NCBI RefSeq assembly: GCF_003627095.1
Contig: NZ_CP032627.1
Location: 124,001-188,000 of the forward strand
Reading direction: 5' to 3'
DNA length: 64,000 nucleotides
Source: Lactococcus allomyrinae
GTDB lineage: Bacteria > Bacillota > Bacilli > Lactobacillales > Streptococcaceae
Each line of letters starts with the position of its first letter. Positions within the stretch are counted from its first letter, which is position 1. Shown in pieces: positions 7,483-16,208 of the stretch. The notes under the pieces were generated by a model. That model made no database searches and was not told the origin of the DNA. It saw nothing but the letters and a program-made list of their open reading frames with translations. Made by a program: the position numbers and the translations under genes.

Positions 7483-8058
7483 GTGATTGAAAAACAAAGA
7501 ATAAATAAGGTCATCGTCGTTGAAGGACGTGATGATACAGCAAATCTTAAAAGATATTTTGATTGTGATACGTATGAGACGGGTGGAAGTTCGATTGATG
7601 AAGAAGACGTTGAACGTCTCAAAAAATTGCATGAAAAACGAGGAATTGTTGTCTTTACTGACCCAGATTTTCAGGGGGAGAGAATTCGTAAAATCATCAT
7701 GCAGGCGATTCCAACCGCAGAGCACGCTTTTTTAAATCGTGACGAAGCGCGTCCTAAAGGAAAAGGTTCACTTGGTGTTGAACACGCCAAGTTTGACAAT
7801 CTTCAAAAGGCGCTGACAGGAGTGTTAGGCGGTAAAAGTTTACTGACAGAAAATCTGTCAGCACTGACACAAATAGATTTGATGAAATTTGGCTTGGTGA
7901 TGGGTGTTGCTAGCCGTCGTCGTCGTGAATTTCTTTGTGAACAACTACGGATTGGCTATGCTAATGGTAAGCAATTGCTTAAACGTTTGAATATGTTTGA
8001 CATTAGCTTTGAAGAGGTAGAAAAAGTGATGAACGGATTTGATGAAACCATCAAATAA
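7483..8058 (+). CDS. rnmV: ribonuclease M5 (Toprim-domain 5S rRNA maturase)
   Basis: RNase M5 matures 5S rRNA in low-GC Firmicutes. The Toprim signature is present: VVEGRDD near residue 12 and FTDPDFQGERIRK near residue 59. The 191-residue length and the C-terminal helical region fit. The start is GTG at 7483 behind GAAGTGAAA. A cluster of palindrome half-sites at 7843-7869 encodes LLTENLSALTQ. It normally sits between tatD and ksgA. A strong terminator follows. Confidence 0.92.
   Translation: MIEKQRINKVIVVEGRDDTANLKRYFDCDTYETGGSSIDEEDVERLKKLHEKRGIVVFTDPDFQGERIRKIIMQAIPTAEHAFLNRDEARPKGKGSLGVEHAKFDNLQKALTGVLGGKSLLTENLSALTQIDLMKFGLVMGVASRRRREFLCEQLRIGYANGKQLLKRLNMFDISFEEVEKVMNGFDETIK
7843..7869. 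repeat. three CTGTCAG/CTGACAG half-sites inside rnmV
   Basis: CTGACAG at 7843, CTGTCAG at 7855 and CTGACA at 7864 lie in one stretch, encoding LTENLSALT in the Toprim protein. Confidence 0.7.
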
Positions 8059-8060
8059 AA

Positions 8061-8095
8061 AATACTGTGAAAGATATTTTTCACAGTATTTTTTA
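8061..8095 (+). terminator. rnmV terminator
   Basis: AATACTGTGAAA and TTTTCACAGTATT form a stem of 12-13 bp followed by T's. Confidence 0.85.
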
Positions 8096-8097
8096 AT

Positions 8098-8162
8098 TTA
8101 ACTTAGCAAGTGCTGCTTTACTAACATTGGTGGGGTCCCCACTAATGAAGTAATCACTTCAA
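8098..8162 (+). repeat. family A intergenic repeat, copy 3 (short)
   Basis: AACTTAGCAAGTGC, CTAACATTGGTGGGG and TGAAGTAATCACTTCA occur in the same order and orientation as in copy 1. The last element supplies the final Lys codon and stop of the convergent gene at 8154. Confidence 0.7.
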
Positions 8163-8600
8163 AATCAGGGCAACAATAACACCTAAAATAGCACCACCTC
8201 CAACTTGAATAGGAGTGTGTCCAAGTAATTCTTTTAAGTCCTTGTCAATATTGACACCAAGATTTTCCAAAATTATATTGATGAAATGAGCTTGGTGACC
8301 AGCTTGCCTGCGGATTCCTTGAGCATCATACATGACGACAAAAGCGAAAACCGTTGCAATCGCAAAGAGTGCAGAGTTAAAGCCGTATTCCAATCCGACA
8401 GATGTCGCTAAAGCAGTGACTAGACTACTATGAGAGCTAGGCATTCCACCAGTCGCAAAAAGAAGCTGCCAATCTAACTTATGAAAACGAATTAAGTCAA
8501 TTAAAATTTTTATGATTTGGGCCAAAGCCCAACTGACGATTGCTGTCCATAAAATGTGATTCTCTGCGATTTGCGTGAAAAATTGCATCAGTTTCTCCAT
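8154..8600 (-). CDS. divergent PAP2 family membrane protein (YuiD-like, DUF212)
   Basis: A 148-residue membrane protein with segments near residues 14-37, 62-95 and 130-147. The signature GGMPSSHSSLVTALATSVG and the later IRRQAGHQAH region are those of the divergent PAP2 (DUF212) family, related to acid phosphatase/phosphatidate phosphatases; its substrate is unknown. The C-terminus ends in family A repeat sequence, so the stop is borrowed from the repeat. Transcription converges on rnmV. Confidence 0.88.
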   Translation of the reverse strand: MEKLMQFFTQIAENHILWTAIVSWALAQIIKILIDLIRFHKLDWQLLFATGGMPSSHSSLVTALATSVGLEYGFNSALFAIATVFAFVVMYDAQGIRRQAGHQAHFINIILENLGVNIDKDLKELLGHTPIQVGGGAILGVIVALILK

Positions 8601-8715
8601 GAATTTCTTTTTTATATAAGTTTACCATGTTCAATAGACAATTTGATAATGATTTCGTGAAAATTTGATTGAGATTGCTGATAAATTATCAGAAGTGAAC
8701 AATCTTGTGGATTTT

Positions 8716-8724
8716 TGGTATAAT
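8716..8724 (+). promoter_or_regulatory. ksgA extended -10 promoter
   Basis: TGGTATAAT ends 6 nt before the ATG at 8731, so the transcript should begin at or next to the start codon. Confidence 0.75.
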
Positions 8725-8730
8725 ATTTTT

Positions 8731-9615
8731 ATGACAAATACTGATATTGACCGCATCTCAAACATCATTCGCACGCAAGACATTTTGCGGCGTCATGATT
8801 TCAATTTTAAGAAAAAGTTTGGACAAAATTTCCTGACAGACCATAATATTTTGTCGAAAATCACACAAACAGCAGAACTTTCAAAAGAAGTTAATGTCAT
8901 CGAAATTGGTCCTGGTATAGGTTCTTTGACACAGTATTTGCTTGAAGAAGCTCATGAAGTAATGGCGTTTGAAATTGATAAAACATTGATTCCAATTCTC
9001 TCTGAAACCCTTGCTCCTTATGATAATTTTACTTTGGTTAATGCGGATATTTTAAAAATTGATTTGATGGCAGCTATCCAGAATTTCAAGAATCCTAATC
9101 TGCCCATTAAAGTTGTCGCAAACCTGCCTTATTATATTACAACACCTATTTTGATGCACTTGATTGAGAGCAAAATTCCTTTTGCTGAATTTGTCGTGAT
9201 GATGCAAAAAGAGGTGGCAGATAGGATTGCAGCGAAGCCGAATAGTAAGGCTTATGGCTCCTTATCTATTGCGGTGCAATACTATATGGAAGCAAGTGTT
9301 GCTTTTGTTGTGCCACGTACAGTTTTCATTCCTGCACCAAATGTGGATTCTGCGATTTTAAAAATGGTACGAAGAAGATCACCACTTGTTGAGGTCAAAG
9401 ATGAAGCGTGGTTTTTCAAGACGATGCATAGCAGCTTTGTCCATCGCCGTAAAACTTTGATGAATAACCTTCAGGCTGCTTTTGGTAAAGAAAACAAAGC
9501 TGAAATTGAGCAATATTTGCAAAAAGCTGAAATTTCGCCATCTATCCGAGCAGAGGCACTCTCGATTGCTGATTTTGCGAAGTTGGCGGACGCTCTATTA
9601 CCCTTAAAAAATTAA
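8731..9615 (+). CDS. ksgA: 16S rRNA (adenine1518-N6/adenine1519-N6)-dimethyltransferase
   Basis: KsgA dimethylates two adjacent adenines near the 3' end of 16S rRNA during 30S assembly. From 8731 the protein is 294 residues. The SAM-binding motif [11 protein letters not shown] is at residues 58-67, motif IV NLPYYIT at 131-137, and [11 protein letters not shown] near the N-terminus is the family hallmark. An upstream extension to 8665 is open but includes the promoter, and is rejected. The -10 box lies 6 nt before the ATG with no Shine-Dalgarno, so translation is predicted to be leaderless. Confidence 0.95.
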   Translation: MTNTDIDRISNIIRTQDILRRHDFNFKKKFGQNFLTDHNILSKITQTAELSKEVNVIEIGPGIGSLTQYLLEEAHEVMAFEIDKTLIPILSETLAPYDNFTLVNADILKIDLMAAIQNFKNPNLPIKVVANLPYYITTPILMHLIESKIPFAEFVVMMQKEVADRIAAKPNSKAYGSLSIAVQYYMEASVAFVVPRTVFIPAPNVDSAILKMVRRRSPLVEVKDEAWFFKTMHSSFVHRRKTLMNNLQAAFGKENKAEIEQYLQKAEISPSIRAEALSIADFAKLADALLPLKN

Positions 9616-9925
9616 TTGAGTTCAGAGCGCTTGAAATCTGTGAAAAAAGATAAAATGTTCCAATGACCTTTGCTCATCTCCACATTTTTCTATCTCCGTA
9701 GTGTAACTACTACGTTGTCCACTGGTTTAGGCTGCTTTCGTGCAAAGAACTAAATGGCATTTTTCAAACTTTCAGTACAGTCGGGTTCACATCTTAATTG
9801 AGTTCAGAACGCTTGAAATCAGTGGAAATAGATAACTTCCAGAGCCGTGCCGTTGCACGAACCCGCAATTTCCTAATTTTCATGATTTCAAATCAAGTTC
9901 TCTTCACATCTTAAAAGAAAACGCT
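9613..9925. repeat. family B intergenic repeat, two tandem copies
   Basis: TTGAGTTCAGAGCGCTTGAA at 9615 recurs as TTGAGTTCAGAACGCTTGAA near 9800, and both copies lead to a CACATCTTAA box (near 9787 and 9905). Between them are small hairpins (TAGTGTAACTACTACG). No coding capacity is seen. Confidence 0.65.
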
Positions 9926-9944
9926 AGTCAAATCTAGTGTTTTT

Positions 9945-9953
9945 TGCTAGAAT
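9945..9953 (+). promoter_or_regulatory. pepP extended -10 promoter
   Basis: TGCTAGAAT is an extended -10 box 26 bases before the ATG at 9980; an upstream ATG at 9962 is only 8 nt away. Confidence 0.55.
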
Positions 9954-9979
9954 GAACTTGAATGAAAGAGAGTATGAGT

Positions 9980-11038
9980 ATGAGAATTGAAAATCTAAAA
10001 GCAAAAATGGCACGTGAGAATCTGGATAGTTTGCTTATTACAGATATGAAAAACATTTACTATTTGACAGGTTTTTCAGGAACAGCTGGAACAATTTTTT
10101 TAACTAAAACAAGAAATATCTTTATGACTGATAGCCGTTATAGCGAGATGGCGCGTGGTATTATCAGTGGCTTTGAAATTATTGAAACCAGAGATGCTAT
10201 CAGTATGCTGACAGAATTGTCAATCGCTGACCAGGTCAAAAATGTAGGCTTTGAAGATACAGTGGACTATGCTTTTTTCAAAAGATTATCAGGAGCAACT
10301 CCTCAAATGGAGCTTTTTGCTACGACAAATTATCTGCTTGAATTACGTCAAATTAAAGATAGTTCAGAGATTAGAACGATTCAAAAAGCGTGTGAAATCG
10401 CTGATGAAGCATTTAGTGAAGCACTTAAATTTATTGAACCGGGTCGCACAGAAATTGAAGTTGCTAATTTTCTTGACTTCAAGATGCGTGATATGGGAGC
10501 AAGCGGGATTTCATTTGATACCATTGTTGCGAGTGGTAAAAGAAGCAGCTTGCCGCACGGTGTTGCTACTCATAAAATGATTGAATTTGGGGATGTGGTA
10601 ACCATTGATTTTGGCTGCTATTATGAGCATTACGCAAGTGATATGACACGGACAATTTTCGTAGGCTCAGTTGATGAGAAAATGGAAGAAATATATCATA
10701 CGGTGCAAAAGGCGAATCAATTGTTGATTGAGCAAGCAAGGTCTGGGATGACTTATGCAGATTACGACCGTGTTCCGCGGGAAGTGATTGAAACAGCAGG
10801 TTTCGGAAAATATTTCACACATGGTATTGGACATGGATTAGGATTAGATGTTCATGAAATTCCTTATTTCAGTCAAGCGATGCTAGAGCCAGTTTTGCAA
10901 AGTGGAATGGTTGTCACAGATGAACCAGGGATTTATTTACCAGAATTTGGAGGTGTCAGAATTGAAGATGATCTTCTAATTACTGACAATGGCTGCGAGG
11001 TGCTGACAAAAGCACCTAAAGAGCTTATCGTTATTTGA
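9980..11038 (+). CDS. pepP: aminopeptidase P (Xaa-Pro aminopeptidase)
   Basis: PepP removes an N-terminal residue that precedes proline, part of casein peptide use in the cytoplasm. From the ATG at 9980 (MRIENLKAKM) the length is 352 residues, matching the lactococcal enzyme; ATGs at 9962 and 9974 are alternatives. The creatinase-type N-domain is followed by the pita-bread catalytic domain with metal ligands in DFGCYYEHYASD, HGIGHGLGLDVHE, DEPGIYLPEFGG and VRIEDD. A CTGACAG half-site at 10208 encodes MLTEL. It lies just upstream of efp, as in lactococci, where the pairing fits a role in proline-containing peptides and proteins. Confidence 0.93.
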   Translation: MRIENLKAKMARENLDSLLITDMKNIYYLTGFSGTAGTIFLTKTRNIFMTDSRYSEMARGIISGFEIIETRDAISMLTELSIADQVKNVGFEDTVDYAFFKRLSGATPQMELFATTNYLLELRQIKDSSEIRTIQKACEIADEAFSEALKFIEPGRTEIEVANFLDFKMRDMGASGISFDTIVASGKRSSLPHGVATHKMIEFGDVVTIDFGCYYEHYASDMTRTIFVGSVDEKMEEIYHTVQKANQLLIEQARSGMTYADYDRVPREVIETAGFGKYFTHGIGHGLGLDVHEIPYFSQAMLEPVLQSGMVVTDEPGIYLPEFGGVRIEDDLLITDNGCEVLTKAPKELIVI

Positions 11039-11054
11039 AAAAACGCCCATCTTG

Positions 11055-11063
11055 TGATAGAAT
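11055..11063 (+). promoter_or_regulatory. efp extended -10 promoter
   Basis: TGATAGAAT is an extended -10 box about 145 bases before efp. The leader carries the CTGTCAG palindrome at 11109. Confidence 0.5.
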
Positions 11064-11108
11064 AAGATGTTAAATCCTGTCATTTCCCTTTTTTCGTGTG
11101 TAAAAATT

Positions 11109-11126
11109 CTGTCAGTACACTGACAG
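11109..11126. repeat. CTGTCAG palindrome upstream of efp
   Basis: CTGTCAGTACACTGACAG, flanked by TT and AA, in the efp leader. There is no T run, so it is not an obvious terminator here. Confidence 0.8.
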
Positions 11127-11208
11127 AAAAAGATAGAGCTGACAACTTTGGAAGTGGCTTAAAAATGACAGAATATCTAAATTTAAAATATTAGGAGATA
11201 CATAAACA

Positions 11209-11766
11209 ATGGTTTTAGCAAAAGATCTTAAATCAGGTATGACATTTTTGAACGGAGATAAACTCCTTCGTGTTATGGAAGCAAGCCATCACAAACCAGG
11301 TAAAGGCAACACCATCATGCGTATGAAACTTAAAGATGTACGCTCAGGTTCAACTTTTGATGACACTTATCGCCCTGAAGATAAATTTGAACAAGCAGTT
11401 ATCGAAACAGTAAATGCTCAATATCTGTACCAAATGGATGATACAGCATTTTTCATGAACAATGAAACTTATGACCAATATGAAATTCCAGTTGAACAAG
11501 TTAAAGATGAATTGCTTTATGTCCTCGAAAACACTGACGTAAAAATCCAATTTTACGGTACAGAAGTGATTGGGATTCAACTTCCAACAACTGTCATTCT
11601 CGAAGTTACTGAAACACAACCATCAATCAAAGGTGCAACTGTTACAGGTTCAGGTAAACCAGCAACAATGGAAACAGGTCTTGTAGTTAACGTTCCAGAC
11701 TTCGTTGAAGTAGGTACAAAACTTGAAATTAACACAATGACAGGCGAATATTTGAAACGTGCATAA
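11209..11766 (+). CDS. efp: translation elongation factor P
   Basis: EF-P binds stalled ribosomes and relieves pauses at consecutive prolines. The 185-residue protein has the three-domain EF-P layout: N-terminal KOW-like domain with the modification loop [15 protein letters not shown] (lysine near residue 32-34), then two OB domains ending in the conserved [17 protein letters not shown]. The ATG follows TTAGGAGATACA. It is preceded by pepP and followed by a palindromic terminator. Confidence 0.97.
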   Translation: MVLAKDLKSGMTFLNGDKLLRVMEASHHKPGKGNTIMRMKLKDVRSGSTFDDTYRPEDKFEQAVIETVNAQYLYQMDDTAFFMNNETYDQYEIPVEQVKDELLYVLENTDVKIQFYGTEVIGIQLPTTVILEVTETQPSIKGATVTGSGKPATMETGLVVNVPDFVEVGTKLEINTMTGEYLKRA

Positions 11767-11771
11767 TGATT

Positions 11772-11799
11772 AAGTTCTGTCAGTACTGACAGAACTTTG
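11772..11799 (+). terminator. efp terminator made of a CTGTCAG palindrome
   Basis: AAGTT, then CTGTCAGTACTGACAG (11777-11792), then AACTTTGT. A perfect 13-bp half-stem; the trailing T run is short, so termination strength is uncertain. Confidence 0.65.
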
Positions 11800-11849
11800 T
11801 CAGTTCATTTTGTAAACAAAATTCATTAAAAATCCACTTACTTACCCTA

Positions 11850-11955
11850 ATACTGTTTAACTTTTAAGCCTACGGCTTAAGAGTTAAAGTTTGCGTTTCA
11901 CGCAAACTTCTTATTTGCAAGGCAGTAAAATTGTTAGATGAGCTAGTATGAAAAA
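11850..11955 (+). repeat. family C structured intergenic repeat, copy 1
   Basis: Starts CTAATACTGTTTAAC, followed by hairpins TTTTAAGCC/GGCTTAAGA and GTTTGCG/CGCAAAC, then GCAAGGCAGTA and TTAGATGAGCTAGTAT. The 11956-12050 stretch between the two copies is unique and contains no gene. Confidence 0.75.
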
Positions 11956-12052
11956 AGTGGAAGAGAATTTGAAAAGACAAAAAGATGAGAGATGTTCTGC
12001 AAGAGCAAAAAATCTAAATTACTTTTATTATTTTAGATATTGAGGAACATCA

Positions 12053-12235
12053 ATCTAATACTGTTTAACTTTTAAACCTATGGCTTAAAAGTTAAAGTTT
12101 GCGTTTCACGCAAGCCACTTCTTGCGCTTGACACACTGCGTCAAGGTTGCGAATAAGAAAAGCACAGCTTTTCTCTTTCGTTGCAAGGCAGTATATCTGC
12201 AGTAAAATTATTAGATGAACTAGTATAAAAAGAGG
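12053..12235 (+). repeat. family C structured intergenic repeat, copy 2
   Basis: CTAATACTGTTTAAC again, with hairpin TTTTAAACC/GGCTTAAAA, TTTGCGTTTCACGCAA, extra hairpins (TTGACACACTGCGTCAA; AAAAGCACAGCTTTT), GCAAGGCAGTATATCTGCAGT and GATGAACTAGTATAAA just before the Asp23 gene ribosome binding site. Confidence 0.75.
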
Positions 12236-12243
12236 AAATCAAT

Positions 12244-12645
12244 ATGGCAGAAAAAACTGTACATTCTGAAGAACTTGGTGATATTGTCATTGCTCCCGAA
12301 GTTCTTGAAGTTATTATTGGCATTACAACAGCCAAAATCGAAGGTGTTTATGCGCTCCGTAATAAACGTTTTTCAGACCGACTTGGTAAGAAAAATGAAG
12401 GACGAGGGGTTTACATTGACTCGAAAGATGATAAAGTTACTGTTGACATCTATGTTTACCTCACATATGGCGTGAGTGTACCAGCAGTTGCTGCAAAAAT
12501 TCAAAAAGAAGTGAAAGAAGCAGTCGCTCAAGCCACTGAAATTATAGTTGATGAAGTGAATATCCATATTGTGGGTGTTGTAACAGAAAAACTTCCAAAA
12601 CCAGCGCTTGAAGATTTGTTTGACGAGGGATTTTTTGATGCCTAA
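12244..12645 (+). CDS. Asp23/Gls24 family protein (YqhY-like)
   Basis: A 133-residue Asp23/Gls24 protein. The conserved GDIVIAPEVLEVIIGITTAKIEGV opening and VTVDIYVYLTYGVSVPAVAAKIQ middle are typical of the YqhY type. In other Firmicutes YqhY lies beside nusB and acetyl-CoA carboxylase genes and is linked to control of fatty-acid synthesis; the nusB link holds here. The ATG follows AAGAGGAAATCA. It overlaps nusB by 8 bases. Confidence 0.88.
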   Translation: MAEKTVHSEELGDIVIAPEVLEVIIGITTAKIEGVYALRNKRFSDRLGKKNEGRGVYIDSKDDKVTVDIYVYLTYGVSVPAVAAKIQKEVKEAVAQATEIIVDEVNIHIVGVVTEKLPKPALEDLFDEGFFDA

Positions 12646-13612
12646 GACGCTCAATCAACATCAAATTCGTAGACGTGCTGTGCAAGCGTTGTTTAGCTAT
12701 AAAGTTCAAAATGACATGGCAACAACTGTTGTTAGCGAATTTCGTAAAAACGTAGAAAGTCTTGAAGCAGCTTTAGCGCAACCCATTCGTTTTGAAGTCG
12801 AATATAGAGATGAACGCATTACGGTTCGTAAATTTCCAAAGCAACTTTCTAAACCATTAGAAGCTATTGCAGGAATTTATGACATTCTTGGTGTGGCAAA
12901 TGTTGAAAAAACAGCAGTGACCAAAGCAATGACTTTCATGCGTGATTTTGGTGGTTTCACGAAAAAAATGAATGAATATGATGCTAATGATTTGTTCAAA
13001 GGCATCATGGCAAATTTGAACCTTGTGAAATTGTTCCAAATTGACCTTGATGAAGAGCTACCTACAGCACCAAAAGTTCTCGAGTTTTTGCGTGATTTAC
13101 CGCAAGATTCAACGAGTGAACAAGCACTTGCTACTTTCAAAAAGACGTTTTCGATGCTTCATGAAAATATTCTGGAGAAGTATACACTTGACTTATTTAC
13201 CCCAGTTCAACTACAAAATGAATTGGATGAAAAATTGAGTCAAGCTGAACTTAAAGCTCAAGCTCAAACGAATGAATTGTTGAGAAAAACAAAAGTTTTT
13301 GTACTCAACTATGATAATGATGCCCCAGAAGCTATTGAAGCGCCTGAATACTTTACCACTTTGGTTGATGGTATCCTTGCAAACTCAACTACGCTTGAGG
13401 TAGAACTTTCAAAATATTTAGCAAAAAATTGGTCCTTTGTGCGCTTAACTTTAGTTGAGCAAAGTCTCCTTTTAGTTGCTGCTTATGAAATCATGTTTAC
13501 AGATACTCCAGATGTTGTCGCAGTCAATGAAGCAATTGAACTTTCAAAAGATTTCAGTGATGAAAAGTCAAGCCGATTTGTCAATGGCGTGTTGACTAAT
13601 TTGGTTAAATGA
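12638..13612 (+). CDS. nusB: transcription antitermination protein NusB, enlarged
   Basis: NusB with NusE binds boxA RNA in rRNA antitermination. The first residues (NQHQIRRRAVQALFSY) are the NusB N-terminus and the last 85 or so (YFTTLVDGILANSTTLEVELSKY onward, with VRLTLVEQSLLLVAAYEI and DVVAVNEAIELSKDFSDE) are a clear NusB C-terminal domain. The whole is 324 residues, whereas E. coli and Bacillus NusB have about 130-140. About 180 residues, helical and charged, are inserted between helix 1 and the C-terminal domain. The start ATG at 12638 overlaps the Asp23 gene; the earlier ATG at 12608 lacks a site. I am sure of the family, not of the insert function. Confidence 0.88.
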   Translation: MPKTLNQHQIRRRAVQALFSYKVQNDMATTVVSEFRKNVESLEAALAQPIRFEVEYRDERITVRKFPKQLSKPLEAIAGIYDILGVANVEKTAVTKAMTFMRDFGGFTKKMNEYDANDLFKGIMANLNLVKLFQIDLDEELPTAPKVLEFLRDLPQDSTSEQALATFKKTFSMLHENILEKYTLDLFTPVQLQNELDEKLSQAELKAQAQTNELLRKTKVFVLNYDNDAPEAIEAPEYFTTLVDGILANSTTLEVELSKYLAKNWSFVRLTLVEQSLLLVAAYEIMFTDTPDVVAVNEAIELSKDFSDEKSSRFVNGVLTNLVK

Positions 13613-13654
13613 GATTTAGCTTTCCTCTATGGGGCAATATATTGATATAAAATT

Positions 13655-13684
13655 CCAATCAGTTTTCTCTGGTTGGTTTTTTTA
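13655..13684 (+). terminator. nusB terminator
   Basis: CCAATCAG and CTGGTTGG pair around a short loop and are followed by seven or more T's. Confidence 0.75.
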
Positions 13685-13774
13685 ATACAAAACATGTAAG
13701 AAAAGTAATAGAATGACATAAAAATGTTCCAATGTGAATAAAGGATTATTTTTTCTGAAAACTCACAATAAATA

Positions 13775-13804
13775 TTGGCATATTTTTCCTAAATAATATA
13801 TAAT
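13775..13804 (+). promoter_or_regulatory. malQ promoter
   Basis: TTGGCA (13775-13780), 18 bases, TATAAT (13799-13804). The operator at 13814 lies directly downstream. Confidence 0.65.
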
Positions 13805-13813
13805 GAAATTGTT

Positions 13814-13827
13814 AGAAAACGTTTTCT
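13814..13827. promoter_or_regulatory. cre-like / LacI-family operator before malQ
   Basis: AGAAAACGTTTTCT is a perfect palindrome around a central CG, matching the catabolite-responsive element consensus with one mismatch. At about +3 to +16 it should act as a block to transcription by CcpA or a MalR-type repressor. Confidence 0.7.
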
Positions 13828-13849
13828 TTTCATGAATTTCACATCATTT

Positions 13850-13985
13850 TTATACTAGTTTATCCTTGATTTTTGTAAAAAATTATCAGATGAACTACAG
13901 ACAAACTGTTTTGTAGTGAGTGGGAAAGCGAAACTTTTCTTATTTGCAGTCTTGATGCGCTGCATCCAACGTTAAACAGTGTCAG
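13850..13985. repeat. family C-like intergenic repeat, copy 3 (degenerate)
   Basis: ATACTAGTTTATC, TTATCAGATGAACTACAG, an ACAAACTGTTTTGT hairpin, TTGATGCGCTGCATCCAA and GTTAAACAGT recall family C in the reverse sense. It forms most of the malQ leader. Confidence 0.5.
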
Positions 13986-14011
13986 GAAATAAACGGAGTA
14001 AGGAGTACAAG

Positions 14012-16024
14012 ATGGCGGAAAAATTTTCAATAAAACCGCATGGCTCTGTGCCATATCATACAGGAGTAGCCATTCCTGTCTTTTCTCTCAGAACGGAGCA
14101 CTCAAGTGGGGTGGGACAGTTTTCTGACCTCAAGCATTTAGCAGATTTTACAAAAAAATCGGGTATGGATGTCATCCAACTCTTACCGATTAATGATACA
14201 ACAACATTTATGGACTGGAGAGATTCCTATCCCTATCGTGCGATTTCTGTATTTGCTCTTCACCCTATTTACTTGGATATTCATGCTTTTCTAGCACAAT
14301 ACACCCAAGCTCAAAAAGATGAATTATTAGAAGCAGAAGCTGAGCTTAATCAAAAAGAAGAGATTGATTATGAGAAAAGTTTGGCTTTAAAATGGAAATA
14401 TGCAAAGATTATTTACCATAAAATAGCGGAAAAAGTAAAATTAACGGCAGATTATCAGACTTTTTACAACTCAAGAAAATCATGGTTAGAACCTTATGCA
14501 GCATTTTCATATTTGCGAGATAAGAATAAAACTGCTGATTTCATAAGTTGGAGAGGTTATCCCCGTTATACGACCAAGACTTTTGGAGCACTGAGTCGTG
14601 ATGAAAAAGTTGCTCAGGAGTTAGATATTTACATCTTTATCCAATATCTTTTGCACACCCAATTATTAGATGCGGTGAACTATTGTCATGAGCTGGGGAT
14701 TGCCATTAAAGGAGATATCGCAATTGGTATTGCTCATGATTCAGTAGATGCTTGGACAAATCCAGAGCTCTTTAATCTAGAAATGCAGGCAGGTGCACCG
14801 CCAGATGTTTTTGCAGTAAATGGACAGAACTGGGGATTTCCAACTTATAACTGGGATAAAATGGCACAAGACGGATATGCTTGGTGGAAAGAGCGAATGA
14901 TTGCAATGGCAGAGTATTTCGATGCCTATCGTTTAGACCATGTTTTAGGTTTCTTTCGTATTTGGGAAATGCCTAAAGGGAGCGTTCGAGGCTTATTAGG
15001 GCAGTTTTCACCTGCTTTAGCGTTAACTACAGAAGAAATAGAAAACACTTATGGGATTCCACTTCGTGCATGGGGCGTGGAACGATTTACTCAACCTTTT
15101 ATTAAAGATTGGGTGATTGATGAGATTTTTGGACGGGATAATAGAGATTTTATTATTCAGCAGTATCTTCAATACAACAAATATGGAAATTACATATTAA
15201 AAACTGAATTTGATACTCAAAAGAAGGTTGAAGTAGCAGATCTTGAAGATTGGGTAAGAGATGGTCTGTTTACCTTGCACGAAAATGTCATTTTTCTTCC
15301 CGACCATAAAAATCCAGAACTTTATCATCCTAGGATAACACTAATGTCCACCATTAGTTTTAGAGAATTTGGTCAAGCATATCAGCAACGTTTAGAACAT
15401 TTGTATAATGATTATTTTTATGGAAGAAATTATGATTTTTGGAAAGAACGTGCCTATGAAAAGCTTCCAGCAATCAAGAATTCTACTTCAATGTTAGCCT
15501 GTGGGGAAGACCTCGGTATGGTGCCAGACAATGTACCAGATGTCATGTATCATTTAGAAATCTTACGATTAATTATTGAACGTATGCCAGCCGATGACAG
15601 TTTTGTCAATGGTTTACAGTATGCACCGTATTTATCAGTAGTCACTACTTCAAGTCATGATACCAGTCCTTTACGCGCTTGGTGGGAAGAAAATCGGGAA
15701 GTGACGCAGCGTTACTACAACGAAATCATGGGTTGGTGGGGAGAAGCTCCCTATGAAGCTACACCAGAGATTATTCAAGAAATTATCAAACGTAATCTTA
15801 ATTCAGATGCGATGATGGTCATTTTGCCATTACAAGATTGGCTCGCGACAGATGGAAATATAAGAAATAAAAATGCTCATGCAGAGCAAATCAATATTCC
15901 TTCAAATCCTTTCCATTACTGGCGTTATCGTTTGCATCTCTCACTTGAAACACTGGCAAAAAATAATGAATTCACAGAATTTTTATCAGACTTTATCGCT
16001 GATTCTAAGCGAAAAACTTGGTAA
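14012..16024 (+). CDS. malQ: 4-alpha-glucanotransferase (amylomaltase, GH77)
   Basis: MalQ transfers maltodextrin segments between 1,4-glucans, feeding or trimming glycogen and maltodextrin pools in the cytoplasm. From the ATG behind AAGGAG the protein is 670 residues, in the range of plant-type DPE2/long MalQ forms. GH77 landmarks are seen: IKGDIAIGIAHDSVD, DVFAVNGQNWGFPTYNW, AYRLDHVLGFFRIWEMP with the nucleophile Asp, ACGEDLGMVPDNVPDVM with the acid/base Glu, and TSSHDTSPLRAWWEE. A glycine-rich ending is absent. It opens the glycogen cluster in the position that glgB occupies in Bacillus. Confidence 0.95.
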   Translation: MAEKFSIKPHGSVPYHTGVAIPVFSLRTEHSSGVGQFSDLKHLADFTKKSGMDVIQLLPINDTTTFMDWRDSYPYRAISVFALHPIYLDIHAFLAQYTQAQKDELLEAEAELNQKEEIDYEKSLALKWKYAKIIYHKIAEKVKLTADYQTFYNSRKSWLEPYAAFSYLRDKNKTADFISWRGYPRYTTKTFGALSRDEKVAQELDIYIFIQYLLHTQLLDAVNYCHELGIAIKGDIAIGIAHDSVDAWTNPELFNLEMQAGAPPDVFAVNGQNWGFPTYNWDKMAQDGYAWWKERMIAMAEYFDAYRLDHVLGFFRIWEMPKGSVRGLLGQFSPALALTTEEIENTYGIPLRAWGVERFTQPFIKDWVIDEIFGRDNRDFIIQQYLQYNKYGNYILKTEFDTQKKVEVADLEDWVRDGLFTLHENVIFLPDHKNPELYHPRITLMSTISFREFGQAYQQRLEHLYNDYFYGRNYDFWKERAYEKLPAIKNSTSMLACGEDLGMVPDNVPDVMYHLEILRLIIERMPADDSFVNGLQYAPYLSVVTTSSHDTSPLRAWWEENREVTQRYYNEIMGWWGEAPYEATPEIIQEIIKRNLNSDAMMVILPLQDWLATDGNIRNKNAHAEQINIPSNPFHYWRYRLHLSLETLAKNNEFTEFLSDFIADSKRKTW

Positions 16025-16208
16025 AATCATCAATTAATACTTAAGGTAAATCTAAGAAAATCCAAATTACCTCATTTTCTTACCTATTCCGATTAAGCAG
16101 AATTAACTCAAATTTATATCATTTGTATTTAGAAGTGTTAAATTATAAAATAATAAGAAGTTAGTAAAAAAATTATTAAAAAGCTTATCAAAAAATGGAG
16201 GTTCCATT
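16025..16208 (+). other. malQ-glgC gap
   Basis: AAGAAAAT (about 16054) and ATTTTCTT (about 16073) face each other and could form an attenuator or terminator. An AT-rich TAAATTATAAAAT near 16139 may hold a -10 box. No gene is seen. Confidence 0.35.

Noticed and set aside
8665-8730. 21-residue N-terminal extension of KsgA
   Set aside because: It contains the extended -10 element; length and family alignment fit the start at 8731.
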